Assembly (NCBI RefSeq): GCF_005870025.1
Contig: NZ_VATA01000030.1
Span: 16,486 to 80,485, forward strand
Direction of reading: 5' to 3'
Source: Poseidonocella sp. HB161398
GTDB lineage: Bacteria; Pseudomonadota; Alphaproteobacteria; Rhodobacterales; Rhodobacteraceae
Length of the DNA stretch: 64,000 nt
Shown here: positions 36,700 to 46,040 of the stretch, piece after piece
How positions within the stretch are numbered: position 1 is the stretch's first letter
How the letters are laid out: every line of letters starts with the position of its first letter
Translations under genes and position numbers: made by a program
Notes under the pieces: generated by a model
Told to the model about the DNA's origin: nothing
The model's input: only the letters and a program-made list of their open reading frames with translations
Databases searched by the model: none

Positions 36700-39010
36700 G
36701 CGGCGGACGGAACCCGGATCGGCACCCTGATTGCAGAGGTGATCGACAGCCAGCTCGCGCCGGAGGCCGATCCCGATATGGACCTCCAGGATCCGGCGTT
36801 CAGGGCCCATGCGCGCCCCGGCGAGATCGAGGCCGCCACGCAGGAGCCGCGCCGGCAGCCCGTCCCGGGGCGGCAGCTGCTGAAGCAGCGGCGGACGGGC
36901 GCGGCAGGACGCGGCGCTGCCCGCCTGACCGGCGGCCGCCTCTCCCTCATCCTCCGCCGCGTGGCCATGGCGGCTCTCCTGCTGCTCGGCATTGGCGCCA
37001 TTCTGGCCATGCTGCTCGGCAGGTCCGCCACTTCGGCCAGCCCGCTGTCCCGCCAGCGCGGCCGGGCAGCCTGCCATCCTCGCCGTGCTGGCGGTCATCC
37101 TCCTGCGCCTCTCCTGGCCGCTGCGCAGTGCCTGGCGGCCGCAGGGCGCCGATGCCCGGGACGGGGCCGGGCTGCCGGAGCGGGAGGCGAAGAAGATGGC
37201 CGCGGAGGCCGAGCCGGAGCTGCTGCAGACCGAACGGCGGATCGTGACCGAGACCGTCGCGGCGCCGGCCAACGGGATGATGCCCTCCGGGTGCTCGAGC
37301 TGCGCGGCGACCGGCGCACCCAGCTTGCGGAGATCTGAAACCCCGCCCCGGCGATCCAGACCGAGGCCGAGCAGGACCTGCGCGCCGGGCGGCCGCTGAT
37401 GCCCGGCGGCCGCACCGGCCCGGCCGGCGAGCGCGGCGCGGGCAAGACCGCGCTGACGCGGCCGTACTGCGACCGGCTGGTATCGGGGGGGGCGGCGGCC
37501 GACGTGGCCCGGGTGATGGTCTCGGCCCCGGTGCGCCAAGACACATCCTGCTTCTCTTCTCGCGGCTCTGCTGCGCCGTGCTGAGAGAGCGCGGCGGATG
37601 AGGCTGCCCGGCGCAGCGGCACGGCGCCGCTGGCTGCAGCTCCGGATCCCGCTGGCCGAACCCGGCTCCCTGCGCGCGGGCGGACTCGTCGCCATGGCGA
37701 CGGCCCTGGCGCGCCTGGGGATGGCGGCCGTGCTGAACTGTGACGGCTATCGCAGCGCGCTGGCCCGCAGAGCGCCGGATCCGGCGGACGGGGCCCCCGC
37801 GCCTGCGCCGCGTCCGGGCAATGCGGTGGCCGTGCGGGCGCAGGTGCCCGGGCTGTCGCCGCTGCACTGCCCGGTCGCGGGTTAGGTGTTCTACGGCGCG
37901 GGGCTCCTGCTCTGCCGTCTGGGGCTGGGCGGCCTGCGCGCCCGGAAGGCACGCCAGTTCTTCGAGGACGCGCCCCGCGCGGTCGCCGGGAAGGAGGCCC
38001 GCGGCCTTGCGCAGGACCGGCCGCGGCAGCTCGCCTTCCAGCAGCGCGTCAAGGCCGGCTATGCCGACGGGCTGGAGCTGCCGGGCGAGCTCAAGGGCGG
38101 GCACAGCGGCGAGGAGGCTCTGGCCCGGCACCCGCTCTCCTTTCCGGAGGCCGCCGGCGGCGACCACCGGCTGGTCGAGGCCATCGTCGCGGCGACACTC
38201 CCGGCGCGGTGATGATCGGCATCGACGATGCTCGACAAGATCGACGACACCGGCCAGGCGAAGGCCTTCCGCAACGGCGTCAAGGCGCCTTTCGGCATCG
38301 GCGGCTACGTCTGCCTGATCTCCGTGTCAGAGCACGCGACGAGCAATTTAAAACTTCGCGGCCTGCTGTTCCGCGATGCATTCGATGACATCCTGCGGGG
38401 CGGCCCGCTCAGCCTCGACCGCGCGATCCGGCTAATCGAGCGCCGCGTGTTCCGGCTGCCGCCGCCGTTCCCGATGCCGTGCCACTGCCTGTCCGGCGGG
38501 CTGCCGCGCGACCTGATCGGGGTGTGCCGCCGCCTGCCGGAGGAGACGACCGCTCCGGAGGCCGGGGCCGAGACCCTGCCGGCGGCGGCCCTGCGGCTGG
38601 TGGCTGGTGGCTGGTGGCTCCCGATATCCGCGGGCGGCTGGCCGGGGCCAAGGCGGCCGCGCTCCAGAACGGCAGACGCGGTGACAACCGGCTGGTGGCG
38701 ATGCTCGGGCGGATCGAGACGGATTGCGACTTGGCCGGCGCCGATGCCGCGCGGCTGATTGCGCTGCTGCCGGAGGCGGCCGCCGCCCTGGCCGACAGCG
38801 CAGCGGAGATGGCCAGGCCCGAGGTGCCCGCCGCGTCGGCCCTGGACTGCCGGGCGATGGCCGAGCTCACCGTCAATTTCGCCCTCGCCGCCACGGGGCT
38901 GGCTCTCTTCGGCCGGGCGCCCGATGCGGCCGGTCAGCGCGCGGCGCCCGCGCCCGGCGGTGCCGCGGCGCAGCTTGCCCGCGCGCGCGGCTGGCCGTCG
39001 CCGCTGGTGC
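36700..39010 (+). pseudogene. Decayed large membrane P-loop NTPase (KAP-like)
   Basis: Pieces of one protein can be read in order but in shifting frames. First is an N-terminal piece (IGTLIAEVIDSQLAPEADP) followed by a membrane segment, VAMAALLLLGIGAILAML. A second membrane segment (ILAVLAVILLRLSWPL) is in another frame. Then come LRVLELRGDRRTQLAEI, a Walker A (GERGAGKTAL, near 37435) and VMVSAPVR. ILLLFSRLCCAVLRERG is again shifted. A frame with one stop at 37883 runs to 38212. A Walker-B-like MIGIDD/LDKIDD is split by a one-base shift near 38230, followed by GGYVCLISVSE, FRDAFDDILRGG and CHCLSGGLPRDLI. The C-terminal helices shift at a threefold 7-mer (38597-38617). The order fits large P-loop NTPases with membrane segments; the family name is an inference. 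At least five lesions make it non-functional. Confidence 0.7.
38597..38617. repeat. Three tandem copies of the 7-mer ctggtgg inside the decayed NTPase gene
   Basis: Three exact 7-base copies coincide with the point where the protein-like frame changes. Slippage that added copies of a 7-base unit would explain this frameshift. Confidence 0.7.
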
Positions 39011-39931
39011 GGAGACCGCCCTGTCCCGGATCCATGCCGTGTGCGCCGACGTCCCCGGCCCCGGCCCCGCGCCAGTGCACGCCGCGCCGGACCCTGCCCC
39101 GCCTGGTGGATGGCGATGCGCACCGCTCGCCCGGCCGCATCCGGGCCGCGGGCGCCATGCGGTCTCCACGTCCCGCCGATCGTGCCGCCCGCCGGTCCAG
39201 GACGTTCCTTCGCGCGGGCTTCTTCCCCAGGCCACGTCCGGGAGAGCGCAGACGGGCGGTCTTCCCGGCAGCGTCTCCCGGGGCGGACCCGCCTGTTCCG
39301 GGGATGCAGGGCCTCGGCCGCTCCTCCGGGACGCTGCGCCGATTGACGGCAGCTGCAGACAGCAGGGGCAGCCGGACGCCCGTCCGGCACCTGCTCCAGC
39401 GCCCATGTCACGGCTTGCGACGGGGCCGTCCGGCGCATCATCTTGCCCGGCGCCCCGGGACGCGGTCCGCAGGCGAGACGGGACCTGTCGCCACGATCGG
39501 GATGTCTGATCGCGGCGCAGCGGCCCGCCAGCATCGGCCCGCCGATGTCCGGATCGTCGGCTTGGCCTTCCGGTCCTCTGCTCCGCAGGCAAAGCCCGGA
39601 TCGCGAGCTCCGGACAATGCGGTGCGTCGACCGCCGCGCCCCTTGCTGCGCCCGGCGGCGGGGTTGCCGCGCCGACATTTCCGTCCGATCTGCTGCCTCT
39701 GCCTGCGGGCGGAAGCGCCAGGTTCAAAACTGCGCAGAAATTCCTCGCATGATGAAAAATGCGCCCAGTAGACGGCCACGCCGCTGGATTCCGCAGGAAA
39801 ACGGTTGTCCGCGCCGCCGTCTGGTGAAAGAGGAATGCAAACGATTGCCAAACGTGACGCCCGACCCGGGACCGGCCTGCCTTGCAGGCGGCCCGGCGGC
39901 GCACCGATCCGAGCAGAGGAAGACAAGACAG
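39011..39931. other. Spacer upstream of the GMC oxidoreductase gene
   Basis: From 39011 to about 39720 the sequence is GC-rich with no gene I can support. From 39720 it becomes richer in A and T and presumably holds the promoter of the oxidoreductase gene, with a LacI-type operator at 39836-39850. A GAGGAAG-type ribosome site lies at 39916-39922. Confidence 0.55.
39836..39850. promoter_or_regulatory. Putative LacI-type operator before the GMC oxidoreductase gene
   Basis: tgcaaacgattgcca is a near-palindrome with a central CG, 82 bases before the ATG at 39932. It matches the two sites near the LacI-type gene (42653 and 42781), so this gene probably belongs to the same regulon. Confidence 0.65.
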
Positions 39932-41581
39932 ATGCCCGAGACCCGCCATGACGTGCTGATCGTCGGTTCCGGGGCGGCCGGGGCCTTCGCGGCCCGCGAA
40001 CTGACCGCCCAGGGCCTCAGCGTGCTGATGCTGGAGGCCGGCCCGCCGGTGGGTCCGCGCCATTTCCGCGCCGCGAAGCCCAAGCCCAAGACCGCCATCA
40101 ACCTGACCGAGCGCGGTCTCGCCACGCTGGCGGGCCAGCACCTGCAGGCCCGCGCGCTGTTCTTCTCGCGCAAGATGGGCCGGTTCTTCGTCAATGACCG
40201 CAGGAACCCCTATACCACCCCGAAGGGCGAGCCCTTCCTCTGGGTGCGCGGCCGCCAGGAAGGCGGGCGAATGCATTCCTTCGGCCGGGTGCTGATGCGC
40301 TGGACCGACGACGATTTCCGCCTGCGGAGCCGGGCGGGACGCGGGCTCGACTGGGCGTTCGACTATGCCGAGATTGCGCCCTATTACGAGGAGGTGGAGC
40401 AGATGCTCGGCCTCTACGGCAACGAGGACGGGGCGGCGACCATGCCGGACAGTCTCTACGCCCATCCCGCCTATCTCACGGAAGCAGAACGTCTTTTCCG
40501 CGACCGGGTCGAGGCGGAGGACCCCGCGATGCGGGTCGTGTCCTGGCGCTACGTGGCGGCCGCGCCCGACCGGATGCTGGCGCCGATGCGCGAGGCCAAG
40601 GCCAGCGGCCTGCTGGAGATCCGCCATGACGCGGTGGTGCGCCGGGTGCTGACGGACAAGGCCGGTCGCGCGGCCGGGGTCGAATTCACTGACCGGATCG
40701 GGCGGGACGCGCATGTCGCGCGTGCCGCGGCGGTCGTGCTCTGCGCCTCGCCGGTGGAGACCGTGCGGCTGATGCTGAACTCGGCCTCGGACAGCCATCC
40801 GGACGGGCTGGGCAACAGCTCGGGCAAGCTGGGACGCTACTTCATGGACCAGCTTCCGGTGCTGGCGCAGGGCCAGTTCCCGGCGGCGCGCGGCTGGGAG
40901 GAGGACCGATCCCCGCCCGCGGATCCGTTCTACGCGAAGCCCGGCGGGATCTTCATCGCCCGCGCCGACCGCCCCGTGACCGAGCGCGGCGAATACGCCT
41001 TCCAGGGCAGCCTGGGGCGCGCGGCCGTCCCGGACCGGAACGACCCCGCGGCTTTCTCCTTCTTCGGCTTCGGCCAGATGCTGCCGCATGAGGACAACCG
41101 GATCACGCTCGATCCGGCGCGCCTCGATGCCTGGGGAATCCCGGTTCCGCATATCCGCTGCGTCATGCATGACTACGAAAAAACGCTGATCCAGCGCCAG
41201 CAGGAGGAGCTGATGGAGATCGTTTGCCGCGCGGGCGGCGAATTCGACTTCATTGGCTCGCCGCTGGGCCTGACCGAGATGAACCGCGGCGGCTTCCCGC
41301 ATGCCGATCCGGTCAGCCGGCTGTTCTTCCGCAAGATGTTCACCCGCTCGATGTGCATGGGCTCGGCGATCCACGAGACCGGCGGCGCCGTGATGGGCAC
41401 GGACCCGGCGGCCTCGGTGGTCAATACCTGGGGGCAGAGCTGGGACGTGCCGAACCTGGTCGTCGCCGATGCCAGCACTTTCGCGGGCAGCGGCGTCAGC
41501 GGCACGACGCTGACGGTGATGGCCCAGGCGGTCCGCGCCTGCCGGCACCTGGCCGGCGAGCTGGCCGCGGGGCGGCTCTAG
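39932..41581 (+). CDS. GMC-family FAD-dependent sugar oxidoreductase
   Basis: Predicted protein of 549 residues. HDVLIVGSGAAGAFAARELTAQGLSVLMLEAG is the N-terminal FAD-binding Rossmann motif (GxGxxG...E). The body resembles GMC enzymes such as glucoside 3-dehydrogenase and gluconate dehydrogenase large subunits. The C-terminal FAD contact reads VVNTWGQSWDVPNLVVADASTF. The expected catalytic pair is His (SAIHETGGAVMGTDPA) and His/Asn; the usual late N-P-T-L-T reads SGTTLT here, so the second residue looks altered. No signal peptide is evident. The ATG at 39932 follows a GAGGAAG site. The stop codon overlaps that of the convergent LacI-type gene (shared ctag). Likely role: oxidation of the sugar imported by the neighbouring ABC system. 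Confidence 0.87.
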   Translation: MPETRHDVLIVGSGAAGAFAARELTAQGLSVLMLEAGPPVGPRHFRAAKPKPKTAINLTERGLATLAGQHLQARALFFSRKMGRFFVNDRRNPYTTPKGEPFLWVRGRQEGGRMHSFGRVLMRWTDDDFRLRSRAGRGLDWAFDYAEIAPYYEEVEQMLGLYGNEDGAATMPDSLYAHPAYLTEAERLFRDRVEAEDPAMRVVSWRYVAAAPDRMLAPMREAKASGLLEIRHDAVVRRVLTDKAGRAAGVEFTDRIGRDAHVARAAAVVLCASPVETVRLMLNSASDSHPDGLGNSSGKLGRYFMDQLPVLAQGQFPAARGWEEDRSPPADPFYAKPGGIFIARADRPVTERGEYAFQGSLGRAAVPDRNDPAAFSFFGFGQMLPHEDNRITLDPARLDAWGIPVPHIRCVMHDYEKTLIQRQQEELMEIVCRAGGEFDFIGSPLGLTEMNRGGFPHADPVSRLFFRKMFTRSMCMGSAIHETGGAVMGTDPAASVVNTWGQSWDVPNLVVADASTFAGSGVSGTTLTVMAQAVRACRHLAGELAAGRL

Positions 41582-42615
41582 CGCGGCGGCGCGAGGCTGT
41601 CGCCGGGACGGAAGGCGGCCGGGATCTCGATCAGCCGCGCCTCGGGCGGGGTGCCGGTCTCGATCTCCTCGACGAGAAGCTGGGCGGCGAACCCGCCCAG
41701 CCGCCCGGGGCTCTGGTCATAGGTCGAAATCGACGGGCGCAGGAAGCGCAGCGCGTGCAGCCCGTCGAAGGAGATCAGCGACAGGTCCCGCGGAATCGAC
41801 AAGCCCGCGGTCATCACCGTGCTCTGGAAGCCGAGCGCCACCTCGTCGGCCCAGCTGATCACCGCGCTTGGCCGATCCGTCAGCGCCAAGTACTGATGCG
41901 CGGCGGAAACCCCTGTATCTACGCTGAAATCCGCGACGATCTTGGTCAGCCCGGCATCCGTGCCGAAGCGCTGCAGCAGGCCCGAGCGGACACCGGCCTC
42001 CCGCTGGGTGCTGTGGTAGCTGTTGGGCGGACCGCTGATGAAGGCGAAGCGCTCATGCCCCAGATCGGCCAGCCGCCCGACCGCCTCGATCATCGACTGG
42101 CGGTCGCTGGAGACGACGGAGCGGATGCCCAGATGGGCCAGATCCTCGGTCAGGCTGACCATCGGCAGGCCCGCATCCAGCATGTCGCGCCCGTCGCTCG
42201 CGGGCGGTTGCGCGGCGAAGAGGATGACGCCGCTGACCTGCCTGCCGAAGACCAGATCCAGCGCGTGATTGCTGGTCGCGGTGGTGAAATCCGTGGTCAC
42301 CACGCTCAGCGCGTAGCCCTGGGTGCTGATGTATTTCTGGATGCCCGCGATCGCCTCTCCCGCGACGGTGGAGATGATCGAGCCCTTGTGGTTCGGCATG
42401 ACCGCCAGGATCGTTCGGGAATGCCCCAGCCGCAGGTTGCGCGCCGCGATATTCGGATGGTAGCCCAGCTCCTGGGCGATCCGCAGCACCTTTTCCCGCG
42501 TCTTCTTCGAGATCCGGTCGGGAAAGGACAGTGCCCGGCTGACGGTGGAGACGGAGACGCCGGCCTCCTTGGCGACATCCTGCAGCGACACCTTGCCCTT
42601 CGGCGGACTCGTCAT
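41578..42615 (-). CDS. LacI-family transcriptional regulator
   Basis: Predicted protein of 345 residues. VSLQDVAKEAGVSVSTVSRALSFPDRISKKTREKVLRIAQELGYHPNIAARNLRLG is a complete LacI helix-turn-helix and hinge. The rest is the sugar-binding-type effector domain (ILAVMPNHKGSIISTVAGEAIAGIQKYI and the late DLSLISFDGLHALRFLRPSISTYDQSP). It acts as a dimeric repressor released by a sugar ligand. The ATG at 42615 opens MTSPPKGKVSLQDVA; the open frame upstream crosses the operator region. It is divergent from the epimerase/ABC operon and convergent with the GMC gene, and putative operators lie before all three units. Confidence 0.94.
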   Translation of the reverse strand: MTSPPKGKVSLQDVAKEAGVSVSTVSRALSFPDRISKKTREKVLRIAQELGYHPNIAARNLRLGHSRTILAVMPNHKGSIISTVAGEAIAGIQKYISTQGYALSVVTTDFTTATSNHALDLVFGRQVSGVILFAAQPPASDGRDMLDAGLPMVSLTEDLAHLGIRSVVSSDRQSMIEAVGRLADLGHERFAFISGPPNSYHSTQREAGVRSGLLQRFGTDAGLTKIVADFSVDTGVSAAHQYLALTDRPSAVISWADEVALGFQSTVMTAGLSIPRDLSLISFDGLHALRFLRPSISTYDQSPGRLGGFAAQLLVEEIETGTPPEARLIEIPAAFRPGDSLAPPR

Positions 42616-42652
42616 GGCGGACCATCCCTTCGCGGATTGCGCAAGAATTCTA

Positions 42653-42662
42653 CAATCGATTG
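42653..42662. promoter_or_regulatory. Putative LacI-type operator, autoregulatory site
   Basis: The 10-base palindrome caatcgattg lies 38 bases upstream of the regulator start and extends as (c)tacaatcgattgcag. It matches the operator-like words at 39836 and 42781 with the same central CG. Confidence 0.6.
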
Positions 42663-42780
42663 CAGAGAATTGCACAACAAACATGCGGCGCATATCTGCC
42701 GTTCGTCGTTCTAGCGTGAAACCCGGCTAAATGAAAGATTTTCCGTTGCATCTGCCGCGGCAGTCAGGCGAAGCAATCGT

Positions 42781-42796
42781 TGTCAAACGTTTGCCA
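42781..42796. promoter_or_regulatory. Putative LacI-type operator before the epimerase operon
   Basis: tgtcaaacgtttgcca is a 16-base near-perfect palindrome 75 bases before the ATG at 42871. The word caatcg occurs directly upstream (42774), so two half-sites may overlap. This is the best-conserved of the three sites. Confidence 0.7.
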
Positions 42797-42870
42797 AATA
42801 CCGCTGCGAACGGCGGATGGCAAAGCAGCGGGCCCCCGCAGGGCCCGGCACGTCGCGAGAAGGACCCGGC

Positions 42871-43815
42871 ATGACTGACCGCAAACTGGCCGTCGATCTG
42901 ATCACGTTCTACCATCCGGGCTTCTGGGGCGTGGAGGACACCGCCGCCGTCGGCGCGCTGTGCGAGCGCGACCCCAAGGCCTTCTGGGACCGCATGCTCG
43001 ACGCGATCGCGGGCTCGGGCGTGACCGGGGTCGAATGCACCTTCGGCCCCTTCTCCTACCAGATGGCGCTGCGCGCCTACGGCTCGGTGCCGGCGATCCG
43101 CGCCGAGCTGGAGCGCCGCGGACTGGTGATGATCTCGGGCTTCCTCTCGGGCTTCGACCGCCATGGCGATCTGGAGGACCCGCAGGTGCGGGCGGAGATC
43201 TGCGCCAAAGCGGTGGCCTATGCCGAAGTGCTCGGCGCGCTCGGCGGGCATGCACTGGTCGCCGGGCTGCCGATGCGGCGGACCAGGGGCGAGGCGCCGG
43301 TGCAGTTCGTCGATCTGGATCTGGCGCGGCCGCTGGCGCGTCTGCTCAACGAGATCGGCGCGGCGATCGCGCCCCACGGCATTGCGCTGGCGCTGCATAC
43401 CGAAAGCCATTCGGTGATGTGCACGGCCCGCGATGTCGATCTCTTCATGCTGCTGACCGATCCGCTCTATGTCGGGCTCTGCCCCGACAGCGCGCATCTG
43501 ACGCTGTCCGGCGCCGATCCGGTGGCGGTCCTGGCGCGGCACCGCGACCGGCTGGTGACCTCGCACTGGAAGGACGCGACCGGGCCGATGCCGCTGGACG
43601 TGCCGGTCGACGAGACGATCCACCAGCGCCACCAGCCCTATTTCCAGGATCTGGGCGCGGGCTGCGTCGACTGGCCCGCCTGGGCCGCGCTGCACCGCGC
43701 GCCGGCCTATCAGGGCTGGAACATCCTCGAGGTCGACGCGACGCCCGATCCGGTGAGGACCATCACCGAGGGCCGCCGCTTCGTCGAGGACAAGCTTGCC
43801 GAATTCATGGCCTGA
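42871..43815 (+). CDS. Sugar phosphate isomerase/epimerase-type TIM-barrel protein
   Basis: Predicted cytoplasmic protein of 314 residues in the xylose-isomerase-like/AP-endonuclease-2 superfamily. GSGVTGVECTFGPFSYQM, IALALHTESHSV and YVGLCPDSAHLTLSGADPV supply the Glu, His and Asp/His metal ligands along the barrel. RLVTSHWKDATGPMP and NILEVDATPDPVRT complete it. Relatives isomerise or dehydrate keto-sugars and inositols. The ATG at 42871 has a GAAGGA site. It is the first gene of the LacI-controlled operon, so it probably acts on the imported sugar or its 3-keto product. Confidence 0.87.
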   Translation: MTDRKLAVDLITFYHPGFWGVEDTAAVGALCERDPKAFWDRMLDAIAGSGVTGVECTFGPFSYQMALRAYGSVPAIRAELERRGLVMISGFLSGFDRHGDLEDPQVRAEICAKAVAYAEVLGALGGHALVAGLPMRRTRGEAPVQFVDLDLARPLARLLNEIGAAIAPHGIALALHTESHSVMCTARDVDLFMLLTDPLYVGLCPDSAHLTLSGADPVAVLARHRDRLVTSHWKDATGPMPLDVPVDETIHQRHQPYFQDLGAGCVDWPAWAALHRAPAYQGWNILEVDATPDPVRTITEGRRFVEDKLAEFMA

Positions 43816-43864
43816 GACCGGGGCAACCGGCGGCCGCAACACGCAACAGACAGGGAAACACGAG

Positions 43865-45073
43865 ATGAAGCCCTTCCTCCCCACGACTCTCGCGCTGCTC
43901 CTCGCCTCCGGCAGCGCCTTCGCCCAGGAGATCGAAGTCTCCAACAGCTGGGTTTCCGGCGGCGAAGTGGCCGGCAAGCAGGTCGTGATCGACGCGCTGA
44001 AGGCGCGCGGCTACGACTGGGTCGATTTCTCCATCGCGGGCTACGAGAACGAGCAGGCCGCCTTCATGGCGCGGGTGCAGGCGGGCGACCCGCCGGGCGC
44101 CAAGATGTACATCATCGGCCCGGCCGCCGCCGAACTGGCCGAGATGGACATGCTGGTCCCGATCGAGGAGCCGCTGGCCGCCTCCGGCGCGGCCGGCGCG
44201 ATCCCCGCGATGGTCGCGGAGAAGATGCAGCTCTCGGGCAAGCCCTACTACGCGCCGATCTCGGTGCATGGCGAAAGCTGGGTGTTCTACTCCAAGCCGG
44301 TGATGGCGGAGATCGGCTATGACGAGATGCCCTCGGACTGGGACGGGTTCTTCGCGATGCTCGACGCCGCGAAGGAGGCCGGCTACATCCCCGTCGCCTT
44401 CTCGGGCCAGGCCTGGCAGACCAACAAGGTCTTCAACCAGATCCTGCTGTCGCTGCTGGGCCGCGAGGCCTATTCGGCGATGCTTTCCGAGGCGGACGAG
44501 GAGATCGTCATGTCGGACGCGTTCCTGCAGGCCGTCGACATCTTCGACCGGCTGCACGGCTATGTCGGCGAAGGCACCGCGGGCATGAACTGGAACGACG
44601 CCACCGCCCAGGTGATCCGCGACGAGGCACTGCTGCAGTTCCAGGGAGACTGGGCCAAGGGCGAGTTCCTGGCCGCCGACGAGGCCGCGGGCGAGGATTA
44701 CGGCTGCGCGGTCAATCCCGGCATGGGCGACATGCTGGTGGTGGTCGATAGCTTCGCCTTCCCCCGCAAGGAGGGGCTGCAGGACGCGCAATACGCGCTG
44801 GCCGAGGTCCTGCTCGATCCGGAGGTGCAGCGCCAGTTCAACCTGCTCAAGGGCTCCTTCCCGGTGCGCACCGATGTCGACATGAGCGCGTTCGACATCT
44901 GCGCGCAGATCGGATCGCAGAAGATGGCCGAGGGCGCGATCGCCGCCGACATGAACCTGGTGCTCGACCGCGTGGTCAACGGCCAGATCGTCGACCTGAT
45001 CAACGAGTTCTGGGCCGCCCCCTATGATCACGAGGATTTCCGCGCGGACTACCTCGACGCGCTGACCTACTGA
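43865..45073 (+). CDS. Sugar ABC transporter substrate-binding protein
   Basis: Predicted periplasmic protein of 402 residues (SBP family 1, MalE/UgpB-like). The signal peptide at 1-21 is MKPFLPTTLALLLASGSAFA. The mature protein begins QEIEVSNSWVSGGEVAGKQVV, close to the glucose/mannose-type binding proteins of Rhizobiales and Rhodobacterales. VGEGTAGMNWNDATAQVIRDEALLQFQGDWAKGEF is the strongly conserved ligand-site segment. GAAACACGAG precedes the ATG. It delivers an unidentified sugar to the two permeases that follow. Confidence 0.92.
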   Translation: MKPFLPTTLALLLASGSAFAQEIEVSNSWVSGGEVAGKQVVIDALKARGYDWVDFSIAGYENEQAAFMARVQAGDPPGAKMYIIGPAAAELAEMDMLVPIEEPLAASGAAGAIPAMVAEKMQLSGKPYYAPISVHGESWVFYSKPVMAEIGYDEMPSDWDGFFAMLDAAKEAGYIPVAFSGQAWQTNKVFNQILLSLLGREAYSAMLSEADEEIVMSDAFLQAVDIFDRLHGYVGEGTAGMNWNDATAQVIRDEALLQFQGDWAKGEFLAADEAAGEDYGCAVNPGMGDMLVVVDSFAFPRKEGLQDAQYALAEVLLDPEVQRQFNLLKGSFPVRTDVDMSAFDICAQIGSQKMAEGAIAADMNLVLDRVVNGQIVDLINEFWAAPYDHEDFRADYLDALTY

Positions 45074-45086
45074 GCAGAGCGACACC

Positions 45087-45113
45087 GGTCCGGAGCGCGC
45101 CCCGCTCCGGACC
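45087..45113 (+). terminator. Stem-loop after the sugar-binding-protein gene
   Basis: A perfect 11-base stem (45087-45097 with 45103-45113) and a 5-base loop lie 13 bases after the stop codon and before the first permease gene. It is the third such hairpin after a binding-protein gene in this window. Confidence 0.65.
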
Positions 45114-45132
45114 CTCCAGGGAAACGAACCAC

Positions 45133-46038
45133 ATGAAGACCAGCCCCCGGAACGGCCCGCCGCGCTTCCGACACTGGCCCGCCGCCCTGGCGCTGAGCCC
45201 GGTCTGGGCGATCGCGCTCCTCCTCTTCGTCGGCACGGCCGGCTATACTGTCTATCTCTCCTTCACCGCCTCGCGGATGATGCCGGTCAACGAGTTCGTG
45301 GGCTTCGAGCACTACATCAAGCTCTTCGGCACGCGGCGCTGGAACACCTCGCTCGCCAATATGGGCATCCTCTGCGTGACCTACGTGCTGGGCTGCCTGG
45401 TGCTGGGCTTCCTGCTGGCGGCCGCGCTCGACCGCAAGGTGCGCTTCGAGAACACGCTCAGGACGATCTTCCTCTATCCGCAGGCAGTGTCCTTCGTGGT
45501 GACGGGGCTCGTCTGGCAATGGCTGATGAACCCGGGCCTCGGCATCCAGGCCGCCGTGCAGGGCTGGGGCTGGGAGAGCTTCACCTTCGACTGGACCCAG
45601 CACCGCGGCACCGCGATCTACGCCGTCGCCATTGCCGGGCTCTGGCAGGGCGCAGGGCTGACGATGATCCTGCTGCTCGCCGGGCTGCGCGGCATCGACC
45701 ATTCGCTGTGGCAGGCGGCACGGGTCGAGGGCATCCCGCTCTGGCGGACCTATGTCTCGGTCATCCTGCCCGAGCTGACCCCCGCCATCGCCACCGCCGC
45801 GACGCTCCTTTTCATGGGGATCGTGCGGACCTACGACCTGATCGTCGCCATGACGAATGGCGGGCCGGGCTCGGCCACCGAGCTGCCCGCCAAGTTCATC
45901 ATGGACAACCTCTTCGACCGCATGAACATCGGCGCCGCCACCGCCGGGGCCTCGGTGATGCTGATCAGCGTCATGGCCGTGATCGTGCCGGTCCTCTACA
46001 TCCGCGCGCTCCGCAAGGGCGGCCGGAAACCGGTGTGA
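45133..46038 (+). CDS. Sugar ABC transporter permease (MalF/UgpA-like)
   Basis: Predicted inner-membrane protein of 301 residues with six segments. LSPVWAIALLLFVGTAGYTVYLSFTAS is the first helix. LWQAARVEGIPLWRTYVSVILPELTPAIAT is the EAA coupling loop. The GPGSATELPAKFIMDNLF region matches glucose/mannose-type permeases. It forms a heterodimer with the next permease, which starts two bases after its stop. Confidence 0.93.
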   Translation: MKTSPRNGPPRFRHWPAALALSPVWAIALLLFVGTAGYTVYLSFTASRMMPVNEFVGFEHYIKLFGTRRWNTSLANMGILCVTYVLGCLVLGFLLAAALDRKVRFENTLRTIFLYPQAVSFVVTGLVWQWLMNPGLGIQAAVQGWGWESFTFDWTQHRGTAIYAVAIAGLWQGAGLTMILLLAGLRGIDHSLWQAARVEGIPLWRTYVSVILPELTPAIATAATLLFMGIVRTYDLIVAMTNGGPGSATELPAKFIMDNLFDRMNIGAATAGASVMLISVMAVIVPVLYIRALRKGGRKPV

Positions 46039-46040
46039 CC

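Noticed and set aside
38873..41548. 891-codon open frame on the minus strand
   Set aside because: It is antisense to the GMC oxidoreductase gene, with no recognisable motif.
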